Positions 45,701-60,700 are shown, counted from the first letter of the stretch. The stretch is 64,000 nt of DNA from Amblyornis subalaris (GCA_018881555.1 JACAXG010000008.1:620001-684000), one strand, 5' to 3'. A program made the numbers and translations. The notes: generated from the letters alone by a model not told the origin.

Positions 45701-48700
45701 AAACATCTGGATAGCTGCTTGACCAGAGAGGAGAAGAAGGACAGCCTCCGAAGGTAAGGAACAGCTCTAAGAACTTCCAAATGCATGGGGCTGGCTTGTG
45801 CACTGCTGAACTAAGAACTGTTTGTGGCTGGGGTATAACAGTAGTGGTTTGTGTTTGTTTCTGGCTTCCCTGCTCTGTAGAGCACTCTGAAATCACTGTG
45901 GGGCTTGTCCCCTCTTGAGAAAGCATGTGGATTGCCAGCAGAATTACTCAGCACACAGAGGAGAACTTAGTCTGTGCATTGTTCTTGTCACCTTTCTGCT
46001 CCCTGATATTAAAATTCTCTTCAGATAACACTGATTCCTATTTTTCATTTGGTGAATGAATTGCTTCCCTCGGTTCAGGTGTGCCAAGAGACATTTTCTT
46101 CAATAGCTGTCAAGTTAAAGAATAAAAATTACACTTTTCTCTCCTCACTGTGGGGCTGTTGAAGTTTCCTGAAGATCTGGATTTCCATAAGATTAATGCA
46201 TTCCTTTGGCTTTGTGCCCCTGCCCCAGCATTGGTCACGGTCGCCACATTCACATCAGAAGTGGAGTTTCAGTTTGTTTTGCTTACAGCAGAAATTTAGG
46301 CTGTTATTATTTCTGACTGATCAGACTGAAGAATGAGGAGGATTTGTACTGCAATGCTTGTTTTTCCAGTTCCCCTGAACCTTGAATTAGAAAGTAATTT
46401 TATGTTAAAGCTCTTGTTTCGCCCAGTCATGCTTAGAATGCAATCTGTAAGCTAAAGGACTTTCAAGATGAAAAAATGGTAAATGAATATTGAAATCTGA
46501 TGTTACATTTAATTTCTATTTGGGGTGTTTTAGTGCTTTCTCTGTTCTTAATAAATGGAAATATAAGCCAGATCTGTCCTTGGTGTCAAGCCTGTGTTCC
46601 TAACAAGATTTTAAATTNTGCTTATTTTATCTCTAGACTGCTTAGATCTTCAGCAGGTGTCATACCAGACACTGCCCCTTAGGGACTGGCAGTTTTGGGT
46701 GAATGCTGGCTCGTGGCAGTGATGTTTGGTTCCAGTAGCAGCACATCCCTAATGCTTCTCTGAGGAGTGTGAGCTCTGTTTATTCTCAAACCAGGAGCAC
46801 ATGGCTGTGTTAGAAGCTGAGCAGTTTCAGCAGAACTGCTAATTTAGCCCCCCCAAACCTGCACAGGGGTAATTCCAATATGTAAATGTGTTCCCAGAGA
46901 ACACTGCATTTCTCAAGTGTGGGAAAACCTGACCAACATTAGGGTTTAAACCTGCAGTGGGCTGTTTTCCTGTGGCTGGCTGCTGGCAAAGCTGTCGGCA
47001 CTTTTCAGGTCATGCTGGTGAACTCGAATGCACACCCAGCATCTGCAGGACTTTCAAAAGATTTAATTATTCAGTGAAATTTTTTATATTTCCCAAAAGA
47101 ATCTGAAAAAAGTTTCTCTGAGGAGTGTGTTGTGGTAATACATCATCTTTTTACCAGCTATGCTGCAGGGCTAGATGAGAGTAAATGGATTAATGACAAT
47201 TTTTGCATAAGCCATTTTTTTTAACCTTGAAATTTTCAATGTGATAAGTTGGAAGTGCTGAATAGTTCTCAAATAAATCTCTTGCTTTCACAGTAGAAAG
47301 CTGCTAACTGCTCTGTAATCCAGAGTAGTGCAGCTGAACTTTATGTTGCTGCAGAAAGAAAAATGTCTAATTAAATGCTGTTCCTCTGTAACTAGTGAAT
47401 TATTGCAGTTGCAGAAGATGAGCGAGGCAGTAGATGGGTTTTGGCCCCTTTGTTTTTTCTAGTTTGAGAGTATCTCACCAGGAGGTGTAGGGAAGCCTGA
47501 GCTAATTTGTGCAGAAGGAAATGTTCTGCTAATTTTAGGTGACAAAAGTTGTACTAGGACTTGAATTTTCTCTGGCAGGTTCCTGTAGTTAAGATGTTTT
47601 CCCCAGCTGTGCCAGGACTGTTGAGTTCTTCTGACAGAAAGCAGTGGAAAACTTTTGGGTTTAGATGTTATTCCTCTGAGAGCACTGTTACTTATCTTTA
47701 ATGTCTCTTTCTGTATCACCAAACCACCCTTCTGTTAGCTGGGAACTGCTGCCTTCAGGTACATGGCTATTTTTCTCAAAGTAATTTTCCCAGAAAGCTG
47801 AAAAATCTCCTAATTCAAGTTTTGGCTTCATGTTTCAATGCTTTTCATGTTTCTCCAGCTGATTCAGGTAAGACATGGCCAGTACTGGTGTGGAAACCCC
47901 AAGTTTCTTTCGGGTGTATGCTGAGTGGGTGAAGTACCCTTAAATAATTGTAAGTATTTGGATTTTCATAGGAGTATTCTTTAAATAGTCTTTCCTTTTC
48001 CTTTGGCAGTTCTGCTCACAAAAGGAAGCCGATGTCTAAAGTTGTTTATAACCTGCTGTCGGATCGAGATCTGAGGAAGAAGCTCAAGGAACACGGTCTG
48101 TCCAACTCTGGGACNCGCCAGCAGCTCATTAAGAGACACCAGGAATTTGTGCACATGTACAATGCTCAGTGTGATTCCCTAAATCCCAAACCGGGTAGGT
48201 GAGAAACTGTAGGGAAGTTGCTGCCATCACAACGTGTTTGTCTGCNTTTCCCCTTCTGTTGCTTCTCCGGGTAGGAGTAACGCTGGTTTAGATGTTTGGG
48301 GGAGCTGGAGCTGGAAGAATTTATCTTGTATAAATCAAGATTAATGTGAAATATTCTTTAATCTGCTGGGGGTACTCGGGGCGATTCTGTGCTCAGTGCT
48401 GGTGATGAAGTGGCACTGAGTCTCTGCCTCGTTCATCCAGAGTGAAGGAAGAGTTCCAGGGTGTCTTGTATGTACTTTAGCTGCTCTGCCCCAAATAATG
48501 CAAAACTGTTGCTATGTTCAAAACCTGTGCTTAAAGGGTGAATTATTAAACTCACACTTAAGATGCAGACGTGCATTTTGGATGGTAGCAGTGAGCCTGA
48601 GGTCACTGTGTAACATGAATAGCTGAGCTTCTGAGGAAGCAGAGGTGCCAGATTCCTGGAGTGTGCTTAAACCAGTTTGGAACAGGTTTTGTTCCTTCAC

Positions 48701-51700
48701 AGCTTAATAAGCTTTTGTTCTGACTGCTTCGCTGTCTGGTGAAAGTGTTTGTTTTAATAACTGCCCACAGCTACCTGGCAGTGCTGTGGAGATGATGAAA
48801 TGCAGAAACAGATTTGTAAAAGTAAATTTCAAGGTAAACTGCGCAGGGTTCTGCATAGCCGTGGCTCTAGTTAGATGTTAAGAAACACACTTATGTTGTT
48901 TATGGGCTTTGGATGTGTCTGACAATTGTTGAAGCAGGTTGTAATTCATCTGTGGGCTTTTCCCATGAGCCTGCACATGGTTCTGATGCCCTGGAAGCTG
49001 GTTTGGGGGGCAAAGTAAGATAAAGCATAGATGCAATTATTGTGTTTTCCATTGAAACATCCACTATAAAATGGAAACTCTTCCTGAGTGACGTGCCTGT
49101 GTGCCACAAACACTGTTGTGGGAGGAGGGAGGTTCAGTAGGATTTGGAAAGATGACAGGTTTGCCTGGGATTGGAGCCCAAGCTTTCACTCTTGGTGGAG
49201 GGCTAATGCTGTTTGTGTTTTAAATTCATGGTAGTTTCACTCAGTGCTGTTACAGCTTTTTATTGCACAGCTCCTGTTTCAGTGGTCCCTTTCTTGTATT
49301 TCCAAACAGTTGCAGAGGTTGTTAAAGAGCTGGAAAAAAATGAGAAGATTCGGGTTCAGCTTGAATGTAATAAACCTGGTGAAAATGTAAGTGGCTAATC
49401 TTGTTCTCACAGAGGGGTGGCCAGTGGAAACTGCGGAGTGTTTGTGCACTGAAAGTGTCAGCCTATCACTTTATTGTTGGAATGCCCAGGTTGCATATTA
49501 GAATTGACATATAAGAAGCCTGATTTTCTCAGGCCATGCACTTGTCATGGGCAGTCCTTGGTGCACTGCTGAGCTTTATGCCCAAACCATTTAAGTAGGA
49601 GCAATTTTTGACTGCAATAAAAATTCTTGAGTAATGTTCCCGTTGGCCATACTGGAGGGTTTTGACCCTCCATGGCATTTTGGGTAATATTTTGCTTCCT
49701 AGAATTCTCTAGGATTTAGCTAGCAAATTCCATGCTTCCGTATCGGCAATAGTGCCTGTTCTTTTCCCATGACATTTGATACTTTGGTGACTTTTGAAGC
49801 CTGTTTGTTGCACAGTGTTAGGACATATTTTATGGCCCACATGTGCTGGGTGTGACATGGCTGGCTTGGTCCTGGTGACNCAGTGGAAGCAGGATAGGAC
49901 ACTATGGATACGTTCTGTAAACGTGTATTAATCTGCGATGAGGTGCTGAAAACTGGTGGGGATAAACAGACAGCTGCTACTTCTTCCAGTTTTAAGTCTC
50001 TAATTTCAAAGTCCGCAGCTTTATCATCTTTTTATTTATGTTAGAAACATTTGTGTGATTGCTATAGAGCTTGACCTTCACAAAGGACCAGACAGAGGAA
50101 GAAATAGATGAGATCCATGCTGAATATCGTGAGTAATATACAAGTTTCACTTTGTTTTGCTTCTAANTTTTTTTCCTTTGGACTAAAATACACACACTGC
50201 TTGCTGATTGCCTCTGAAGGCATCTCTATTTATGCACTTTGTGCCTTCTCAGTGTCCTCCCATGCTGGCTGGACATGAGAACAGCATAGCAGGGTGTTGG
50301 TGTCTCCTGCCAGGCTGTGGTTGTGCAGTCGTGTGGTGTCACTGGGAACCCTCTGCAGCAGAACTGCTCTGAAAGGCTTCCTGAGTCCCAGCCAGAGGAC
50401 TGGCCTTCCTGCTCCTGGTTTTATTTTCTTGGTCTGTTGCACACATTTGGAACAAAAAGATACTAGATAGTGTCTTAATTTTTCAAGGACAGTTATTTTA
50501 TTGAGTTTAGATTGCCAAAAGGACATGGCTACAAAATTAATTTACTCACTTGGAGATCCTGATAGTCTCAGGCAGCTTAACTGAAAATTTAAAAGCCTAA
50601 AAAAATAGGAAAAAAGGGAAGATAGAGAAGTATTTTAACAGGAACATACGGTTTTAAAATTAATAAAAAATACTGACCAAAGAGGTAAATGGTAACTGGT
50701 GTCAGGCAATTATTTCTCATAAAAGCAATAAGGAAGAAATCATAAGCATGAAAAAAGAACTGTATGTTAGAATTCAAGAACAGTGTGAGATTAAAAAACT
50801 CTTATCAAAGGCCACTATTTCACTGTACCACAGGTGGACTTCAAAAAGCTTTATTAAACAATGAAGGGTTTTTTTCCTTTTATTTTACAACATTTGCACC
50901 CCAGTCCCTAATTCCTAGCTGAATGAATGAATGAACTCTGGGGTAAATTCTGAATAAAGAATCCCAGCATGTATTTTGTCCTGCATTTCCATATGAAACA
51001 ACACACTGGGGCTGTGAACAGCCTTGGGGAAAGGCAGGACAAACTGTCTGGGAGAAAACACTTTTTTCTGCTTCTTTGCACTTTCCCAGGCTCTTGGCAA
51101 ATTGCACATTGCACTGTTAGCATTTTTTTTGCTGTTTATGAAACGTCAGTTGATACTTTGGCTTGATGAACCTGGGGATGGGAGCTGACTCCCATGTGCT
51201 GGCTGGGAGCTCTGCCTGGCAATTGCAGCCACTGTCGCTTCCTTCTGCTCCTCAGGACTCGGGGACACCCTCAGTCCAGTGTCAACCCCATTCTGCTTTT
51301 TTCATGGTCTCTATTTAAAAAGTTAAAAAATCTACAGGAAAGGAAATACATCTGGAAAAAAACAATTATTCAGTTGCCTTTTCTGCTTATAAATCTTTTC
51401 ATTTGCAGTGTTCTTTGTAGGTCTACTGCTTTATGTCTTGTGCTTTAAATATTTGTGATTCTGTCTGGGGCTGGCGTATGTCGTGGGGCTGTGGTTTGGT
51501 GTGATGTGCTTGGTGTGTCATTTCAGCACCACAGTGATTTACAGCGGAGCTGAACACACTGTNTGTGTGCCAGGACATTGCTTTTCAAAAAGCTTTGTAG
51601 TTCTGCCATAACCCGGAACAACAAAAGATAGTAATGCTGGAAAAACTGAAGCGCCAGAGGAATTCCATAATGAGAGTGCAGCGACTCAGACACGACATGT

Positions 51701-54700
51701 GGGACAGAACTTGCTTTTTATTAACGGAATNTTTTGCCTTACGTGGCGTTTTCAGCTACTCAGGGAAAGGGAGTCAGTGTCAAGTCTGTTTCCTTCTGTG
51801 GGGCAGAACTTGGTGTTATTTTATCATAGAATATATCAAAGAATTTCTTCGCCGAAAGGGTGCTCAGTCGTTGGAATGGGCTGCTCGGGGAGGTGACCCA
51901 ATGCTCGACAGTTGTTTCTGTGAAGAAGTTCTTACTGATGTCCAACCTGAACATCCCCTGATGCAGTCTGGGACCATTTCCTCTTGTCCTGTCCCTTGTT
52001 TGTGGGAGCAGAGACTGACCCCCACCTGGCTGCACCCTCCTGTGAGCGGGTTCCCTTCCTGCCTGGCCAGGTGAACCACAGCATCCTGCTGAGGACACCA
52101 GATATTTTCCCAGCCTCTGAGTAAAGAATTTGAAGTATCTAGGTTAAATCATTACATTGCTTTGGCTGAGCACCAAATTGGTGAGGGGATTGCTTGAAAT
52201 GTACCAAGTGATTGAAAGTGAAGACTATTTGCATTATTAACTCATTTAAGAGATCTGAATCCCAACAGTGTAATGCGCATGGTGCCGAGCATGAAGTGTT
52301 CATCTGTGCCAGTGCTCTGGACTATGGGTAGCTCTATAAAAGCACAGACACAGATTTGGATTGTTAATAGAATGAGGAACATATCACAGTGCTGGGTTGT
52401 TTTTCATCTGCTGTAACAAAAATGTTTTTAATTCGGTGCTGTGTGTCCATTTCTGTTGACATCTTTTCGATGCTTATGCCATACCATAGCCCTGTGGGGA
52501 TGGTCAGCAATGCTCTGTTACCTTTCAGGAAACAGACACAGAAGTGAATTCAAGTTCTTGGTGGATCAAGTAAATAGCCGGTGGAAGAAGAGAGGTGAGA
52601 GGAAAGCAGAAAGTGCTCAAAACAAAGAGGAAGTTGCCATCAAAAAGCTGCCAGCAGCCACAGGTCAGTGACAGTTAGTAAGTGCAGATCCAAGAGGGGA
52701 CTTAAGTGGGGGTTCCCAAAGAAATGGTCTTTCATCTATTGTTGTTCTTCTGAAGCCTTTAAGGGGGAAAAAACCCAACCATTATAAAGATCAAACAGAC
52801 CCTAAAATGTTTGACTGCTGTTGATTTTAGTGTGGAACACAAGCATGACCCATAACAAATATATGTTTGATTTCTGTGGGTTGTGTCTGGGTGTGCCTTA
52901 TCTGGGGGCACATTTCAGGTGGTTGAAAAGGGGTATCAGGTTCTGATTCAGGTTTGCTGGAGGTGCCGAGGGTGGCCGTGTGACCATCTCTGGAATGAAG
53001 GTGAAGGTGGGTGCTGCTTGCTGCCTTTCAGCCTTCCATGATCATTACTGTGAGAGGGAGATGGTAGTTGGGAACTGCAGAGGTATTTGTGGGGATTGGA
53101 GTCAGGGATTATTTGTCCTGATGCTGAAGCAATAAAATCCTTGGGCTTGTTTTAGGCTTTTTATTCAGGGTGTTGCCTCTCTTTAACATGCTTTGTTTTG
53201 TGTTTATATACTTGAGCACAGTGAAAAGTGGGAGTGCATGGTTGCAGTTACTTTTNAGGAGTAAGGAACAGCATCCAGCCTCTCCTTTATCCTTCCTCCC
53301 CACAGCACCAAACATCACCCCTGTGTGCTCCCAGTGTGTTCCCTGCGGGCTCATTGGGTCTCCTTTGATNTGTGGTTCGTGGCTGCTTTGGCAGGGAACA
53401 TCTAGCTTTGAATGTGGGATTTAGAAGAACATTCCTCAGCCTAATAGAACTTGTGGATTTCTAATCTATTTAAGAGACTGAGTTTTGGAGAGAATCCCAC
53501 TGGCCAAAATGGGACGTGCTGTTGTCTGTACACTTGGGANAACATGGCAGTGTAGTTTGCCCCAGCTCTCACAAATCCCTGTGCTCTTGAGCTGAATTAA
53601 TCTGTGGCTCTCTCCTGTGCTGTGTCTTCCAGCAGAGCTCTCAAGAATAAAAATAAAGGAAAAAACCAGTATAATAGTATGAATTTTATCTTCATCGTTT
53701 CCTGCAGACCTTGATGCAGTGCATAATCCTTTCTGTGTGAAAGGTAAAAGTTAAGGAATCTCAAGGATAAAAAATTCTAACATGTTCTTCTTCTATAGCA
53801 GAAGCAGAGGCTATATGTTATTGGATAGTGGGATCACAGCCTTCATTTCCAGCTTTGCCCTGGCAGGGGTGGGGTTCTGTGGATTTGGGGATTTCTGTCT
53901 TGTATGTGAGCTATTCCTGTGTGTGCTGCCCTGCAGGCTCTGAGAAGCTGACGTAAAGCTGTAGAGTTTTTCCAAAAGAGTGATCAGGTAGAAAATAACT
54001 TGGATCAGGCATATCATCCTGCATTGTGTTCAGAATGTGGCAGCACCTCGTTTGGTTCTGGCAAAGCTGCACAATTTCCATTACACTTTGTTCACTGAGC
54101 TTTCAATAATCCTTGAAATTTCAGTTTCGAGTTTTATGTGAAACATCTGCACCCGGGTGACTGTTTGTAAACCATTGAAAAAGCAAAATGATGATTTACA
54201 GGGGAAGGAACAGATGCCTAAAGCCTGTGTCCTCAGGGTTCCTTGTTAACAGCAATTACCTTTGTTTTAAACTGGGAATTACAGAAATGGCCTCATGGTA
54301 GTGGCTGGAAGAGCAGAGGTTTTGTCTGCGTTCCTTACCCGCTTCCTTTGGGTTCTCATGGAAGCGGTGGAATTGTACAGAATTAAAACAGACCTTTGGT
54401 TTGGCTTTTTTTGGTTTATCCTTTTATTTTAATTTGCCCCTCCATCTCTCCCATTGCCCTCTCCTGTACTATTGGTTGATGTAATTTAACCCCACTCTGT
54501 TTGTGGTGACATTTTAATCATCTGTTCTTGATTTACATCATGTTGCTTTGCATATTTAAGCTTAAAATGTCTGTTCAGTCTTTGTAACTTTTAAACATGG
54601 GGCTATGCTTTGCCTAAGTGGAAGCACCATAAGGATTTGATAAATATTGGTGATAAATAATTTGATTTGATAAATATTAGCTGTGCTAGGCTGCATTATT

Positions 54701-57700
54701 GCACAGGCCTTTGCTATTTTTGCCCTGCTAATTTCAGAGTTGTGTTTCATTAGTTGGACAACTGACTCACTGGGATCTGCTGGTTGTTTTCAGCAGACAA
54801 AAATATGCCCCTGATATTTAATTATGCCTGTTAGCAGGAGGGAAAGGGCAAGCTGAGCTGAATCCGAAGATTGTGAAGCCCCTCCACACTCTAATTAAAG
54901 TTCTGCTTGGCCATTTCTGTCCAAACCATTGCTGGAGGGGTAGAAAAGTCGGAATGGTTTGAGCAGGAACATGGCTTGGGCCCTGAGAGGGGGACAGGAC
55001 ACATCTGTGACTGTCACAATCAGGGTTATGAGTGAGATGGGTCCGGGGAGGGTTTAACATCCTGGGTGACTTTCTGGTTAAGTAACTCACTTGAAAATGT
55101 TTGTGGGTATGGCATAAGGGTAGTTTATCGTTTCATACCAGAATTTTTAGTCTATATCTGTTTTCTCTCTGGAGAGGCAGAAGGTGTCTCTTCAGAGAAC
55201 TGTGTATCTTTTCATAGAACAAAACACTTGACACAAAAACCAACAGAATGGCCTTTCAATTTTTGTCTGATACATGTTGTCTAGAAATTATTTTTCATGT
55301 TGAAATGGAAATGTCAGTTATCTGCATTGACCTTGTCTTTCTTAGCTGCAGAAGGAAGCAAATCACAACTGAAAATAAGCCTGTTAACTTGATCTGTAAA
55401 ACTTAAAGCTCAAGCTGCCTGATGCAGGGGCTGAAGGGAGCTGGTAGCACAAGCAGCCAACAGTGTCTCGTTAAGTGTTTGCTAATTTTTAAAATAAAGT
55501 TCCGTCTTATGAAATGTGTAACACGTCCTCACCGTTTATTTCTCTCCTTGTGTTTGAAACTCAACAGTGAAACATTTCTGGTTCTAAGGGAGTTTGTGGT
55601 TGGTTTCTTTTTTTAAATACCCAGGAAAAGAAGTTAAACCTTTGAAACTGTGAAAGGTATGGCGAACAAGTATGTGGGAATGAAATGTTGGTACTTAGAT
55701 TTTTAAGAAAAAATAAAGTTATAAATATTTATCTCTAGGCTGCAAAATTCTAAACAAGAGTATTTTGTGTTGTCATTCTTTCTAAGCTCTGCCTTTCCTC
55801 TTGGTAGAATCTAGGGAAGAGCATCACACAGCTGTTGTCCTTGGAAAAGCCCAGGAACTCCAATCAGAAATTCCTGATGGCCAAAGAAGTGAATCTCATT
55901 GCTTGAAGGAAAGCCGGAGATCACCCTCTCCTGAATTCTCACTGTCATCTGGGTCAACAAGCAGGTTAGTGAGGGAGTCCCTTCTGCCTGGTTTGTGCCA
56001 GATTAGACCAAACATGGAAAAGCTTTGCCCGTAGCATCAAGCAGTGCATGCATCCTGCTTCACAGGATGAGTGCTGAGCTGTGGTTATGGATTCCTGCTC
56101 CATTGTGTTCCTGGGTGTTCAGTAGCTTGAGGGATGGAGCTGGAATACATGCAGAATTCACTTAATAGTTTGTAATTCCTTCATAGGGGATTGATAGTGT
56201 AAATGTCCCTTTTGATACAGAAAACAGGGAGTGGAATACNTGGGGAACCAGGAGTATATGTGGTGTGTCCCTTCCACTGCATCACCTTCCTGTCTGCTTG
56301 AAATTTTATTTAGAAAGGTCCCAAAATTGATATGGCCCAAGTCTTCTAAGTAGTAGTATTGCTGTAAGGAACCACATGTGGCCTAGTTTCTGGAGGAAAA
56401 GTGAAAAAGTCATTGAAAACAAATACAGAATAACTGGGGTTTGCTATGTGTCTAAAAGCAAGAGAGCTAATCTTGCTATCTTGTCAATAATAGAAATGAG
56501 AGGAGAATGCAGGTCTGCATTACCAGGAATNAAAAGGTTTCCTGTGTTTTTGGAACTGGGAGATAATCAGAGGAAGTAGCTGAAGGTCACCAGCTAAGCT
56601 AGGAGTGATATTTCTTAATTTCCCACCCCTTACACCCGTAGTATGTGCCTCTTCCTCCTTGTTCTGCAAATATTAAGCGTAGTGTAGTGCTTGGCTTCAT
56701 TGTTAGCTGTTAACAGAGCAATCTAGTTGAAACGTTTTAACAGAAACCAGTTTTTCTAAATTCATTTTGGTTCACAAAGAGCTTTTAAAAGTTGTCATGA
56801 GGGTTCCTTTTCACAGAGGGAAACGTTGAAATGTGAGAAAGCCTAGGGAGACATTGGCACGGGGAGATCAACTTGGGGTTTTAGAGAGCATCAAATGGTA
56901 AATGTCTTCGTTTTACAGGATCAGGCTTTGCTGCCTGTTTCCATTTACTTGAATAAATGGGAGCATACAGTAAATATTTGTCAGTAAACAGCAATATGCT
57001 GGCTGGCAGAGCACCTGTGGAGGCAGGAAGGGTCGTTGCTGCCCTTTCATAATATCACTGCATTTCTGTTTGGCTTCAGACCTTTGTTGTAGACCAATAA
57101 AGCTGTTCCTTTCCTGTGGCCTTTCCCCTCTGTGCTACCTGTGTCTTTCTGCCTGAACTGATACTGTAAAATTGATAAAGGCAGCAAATCAGTTCATTTG
57201 CTGTTGAATGTGTAACAAGCTGTTAAGATGAGCACTGGCCTAGTTTTATCTCACTTTCTCAGGATGTAAATGATGACGGCAGTTTTTTCTTCCCTGTGAA
57301 CAGGGAACTGTTCTCCTGGTTGTTTCTTCGTCGTTCCCAGTGCTCTGGACTCAGGCAGAGCTCTCATGTTGTCATACCCAATATTGGGGCATCTCCTTTC
57401 CAGGCGTCTGGTGTTGGAACAGNTTCCCCAGCTCTCAGTGGGACATGCTGACCTGCAGAGGTTGGGTGACTCTCTGGTCTGACCCTGCCCAGGGCAGGGC
57501 AGCTGGAGAGGCCCAGGGAGCCTTGGGGCATCGTACCCTCCAGCTTCTCCTCCTTTGCACCCAACCCCAGCATTTGGACTGCACAAAGAGAGAGGAGAAC
57601 AGCAGCAGTAATGCAGTGAAAGCTCACCTGGAGTGACAGATGCTGCCTGGTGATGATGGAAGGTCCCTCTCGTCCGACCACAGTGTTCCTCATGCCAANC

Positions 57701-60700
57701 TGTACCTTGCTGAAGAGCGCTTTTGTGTGTTTTCCTTTGTTTTCTGGGAAATAAACAAAGGTTACAGGGATCTCCTCCTCTCCAAATGCTGAGGTAGGGG
57801 AACACTTACAGAAGAGTTAAATATGTTCTTTGCCTTGACTGTTTGTGNTCCTGGTAGCTGCCCTGAAGGGGCAGGAGGGCTGATGGCTCAGTGCAGTGCC
57901 CAGTCTTGGACTCAGTACAGTGTCTTGGTTTGGCCCTGTGGGGTCCTGCTGTGCCCACGGACCAGCTTTGGACTGCACGGTTCTGTCCTGGACTGCAGCT
58001 TGTCCTCCCAGCAGCCCCCTCCCACGCGTCTGCTGGATCCAAAATGGCCCTGAATTANGGCAGCGTTGGCAGGGGCTGTAACAAGTAGGTGTAGTCATTC
58101 AAACTGCATGAAAGAAGGATGTGTTTTATCACTGTGTGGTTACTGTGAGGCTGGTATTTTGTTAATTGTAGTGAAATAAATCCAGCACTAATCAAACAAG
58201 AATGATTTAGATGTTGATGGTTTAAGTAGTATTGTGCTATTGTATCATGTAATGATTTTCGGAGGCTTGTGTTTTTCTGATAACGAGAGGATATCCTTTG
58301 CCAGGCGTAAGTGTTTTTCACATTGAAATGTCAAAACTTGAAATATATTTGGAGGTCCAGATCTGCATGCTGTGTTCCTGTAAGGAGAGCCCTCTAAATG
58401 GAGGGCTAATGTTAGGATGGGTTAAAGGAAAATGAGGATGTTGAGCAGCATATAGAATAGAACAATCTGCAAGTCAGAGTTGAAATGTTTGTTCTGCAGA
58501 AAGACCCTGCAAGGAAATCAGTGGTCCTTCTGTTTTCTCCTTCATATGGTTTGTCCTTTTTCAATCTTATATCAATATTTGCTAAGGGAGCAGTTGGTCA
58601 AGATTAGAAATTAATCCTTTGTACACTGATGAACTGATATTATTCAACAGTTGATGCTTAAACTGAGAAAATGAGAATTTTACATCTGCTGGAGAAAAGA
58701 TCCAGGCCAGCTGTGGAGGTTGTAGCAGTGACCCAAACATGCTTGGGCTCTGCAGAGGTTGATGATCCCACCAAGAGAGCAAACTGTCTGTAACAGATAA
58801 ACACCAAAACACTGCCAAGGGCTTTGAAAGGGTAATTTTTCAAAGCTCTGAAGTCACAGTTGCACAAAGCTTCCACAGGACTGCAGTGCTTCATACAAAT
58901 AGTCCTGTGGTATTCTTTGACTTTCTGGGACTGAAGCCAAATTTTATGCAACTACTTAAACAATAGGAAAATTACAAAAGAAATTAGGAGGAACAATGAT
59001 AAGCCAGTTAGTGAGCTATGTAAAGGAAATACTCCATTATAAGTATTTTATATAATGGGGATAATATGCAGGTTTTAAAGCAAATTACTTTCTTTTAAAA
59101 CTTTGTGTTAGACGCAAATCTTGGTTCTTGATGACTAGAGTGAGAGACTTGAACAGCAGGCAAAATACAACATTGGCCTTGTCTGAGATACTGAAACATA
59201 NTCAGAATTTTGAAATCCTGGTGGGAAAGTGCTATGTCCACAGCTTGTATAAATCCCTCTGCTGTTGGAATACCCAGAGTGACTGCAGTGTCTGCCAGGA
59301 GGGGTTTATGCCTAAGGAAGGGCCTCATTTGCAATATGTGGGGCCTTTTGGCAGTGAGTTCAGGAGCCATTGATCAGGATCCAAGATCTGGATTGAGCAT
59401 GTCAGTTATCCTTGGATTTATGTGCTTTACAGAATATGGGCTTTAGTTCATCAGCAGAAGAGGTAGAAACAGGAGCTGTGCTCCAGTAATCCAGGAGTGC
59501 ACTGGATGGCAGCAACTCTCNGAAATGCAGCCGGCCAGCATGGGTTTGGCGAAGCTGGCAGGATGGAGCGCTTGGAAATGCTGTGTGAGCTCTTCCCGGG
59601 CAGTTGCCTCAGTCTGACTTTGAAGGCAGCATTGTCCTGCTCCCTGGCCATCGCTGTCAGATGAGAGAAGTGTATGAAAATGTGTTGATCAGTGCAATAA
59701 TTACCTTTTTTAATTCTTCAGGACATTTTATACTTAATAAATCTTGCACTGCTTTGGCTCAGAGATGATGCATATCACAGTGGTAGGCAGGACTGTTTGA
59801 TCTGTGAATTTTGGCCTCAAATATGGGTTCATTGTAGAAGGATGATGATACTTCTCTGCTATGCTGTTGATTCATACTTTTCTTCCCAAAACTCTGAGCT
59901 GTAACAAATGGTAGGAGCTGTGAGGCTTGGTGGCGAGAGTCCTGGGGACATCGTGTCAGACAGGGACAGCCGGTGGCCTCGGATGTGCATGGGGGAAGCT
60001 CTTCCATACAGCCTGTATCCAGAAGAACATTGATCCCTGGTTGGAAGCTGTGGGGTCTGGACATCTCTGAGCCCTGTAAACAGGAGTGATGGTGGGGAGT
60101 GCTCTTGGTGCTTCAGCCTCCACATCCCACTGCTGCCTGACTCCTAAGCAGTTCAGACAGATCCAGCAGACCTTTCCCTTTTCCCAAGGCAGAGCCTCAA
60201 AGGCATATTCTTGGGCTGCAGAGCAGGCTNTTGAAAGCTAAGGCAGCCTGGAAAAAGTCAAGGAAAACAGCAAGACAGCGGAACCTGTGTGAGTACAGGC
60301 AAGAGCCCTCCATGGGGGCCTGGGCAAGGCCAAGGCTGGCACATCTCTCCAAAGGCAGGAGGATGAAGCCATGGGCATGTCATGGTCTGAAGAGGAGGCC
60401 CTGGAAAGCCAGGGAGGACATTGTGTTGCACAGAATCTTGGGTATCACACAGCGCTTGGGCTGCTCCAGCAGCGAGCTCATCCTGTGCGTTACAGGCAGG
60501 ACAAAGTGGAAGCAGGATTGCAAGAGGGAGAAAACTGTTCTCCTGTACTCCTGGTGACTGGACGTTCACCTCCAAATGACATTGGTGAAATGAGATGAGC
60601 TGGAGCTCATTGCTTGTGCCAGCATTGAGGGAAAACATGCCCCCGGCTTGTGCCAGAGCCTGGTCCGTACCACGGGGCAGGATGGGCAGATGGAAGGACG

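Larger units (their letters stand above)
50129..52528 (+). other. RAD18: RAD18 intron 9
   Basis: No exon seen. It holds two abutting CR1 pieces in opposite orientation (51838-51900 and 51912-52050). Confidence 0.7.

Noticed and set aside
57251..57805. 184-residue minus-strand frame in RAD18 intron 11
   Set aside because: No recognisable domain. It contains two unresolved bases and no supporting splice or promoter signals.
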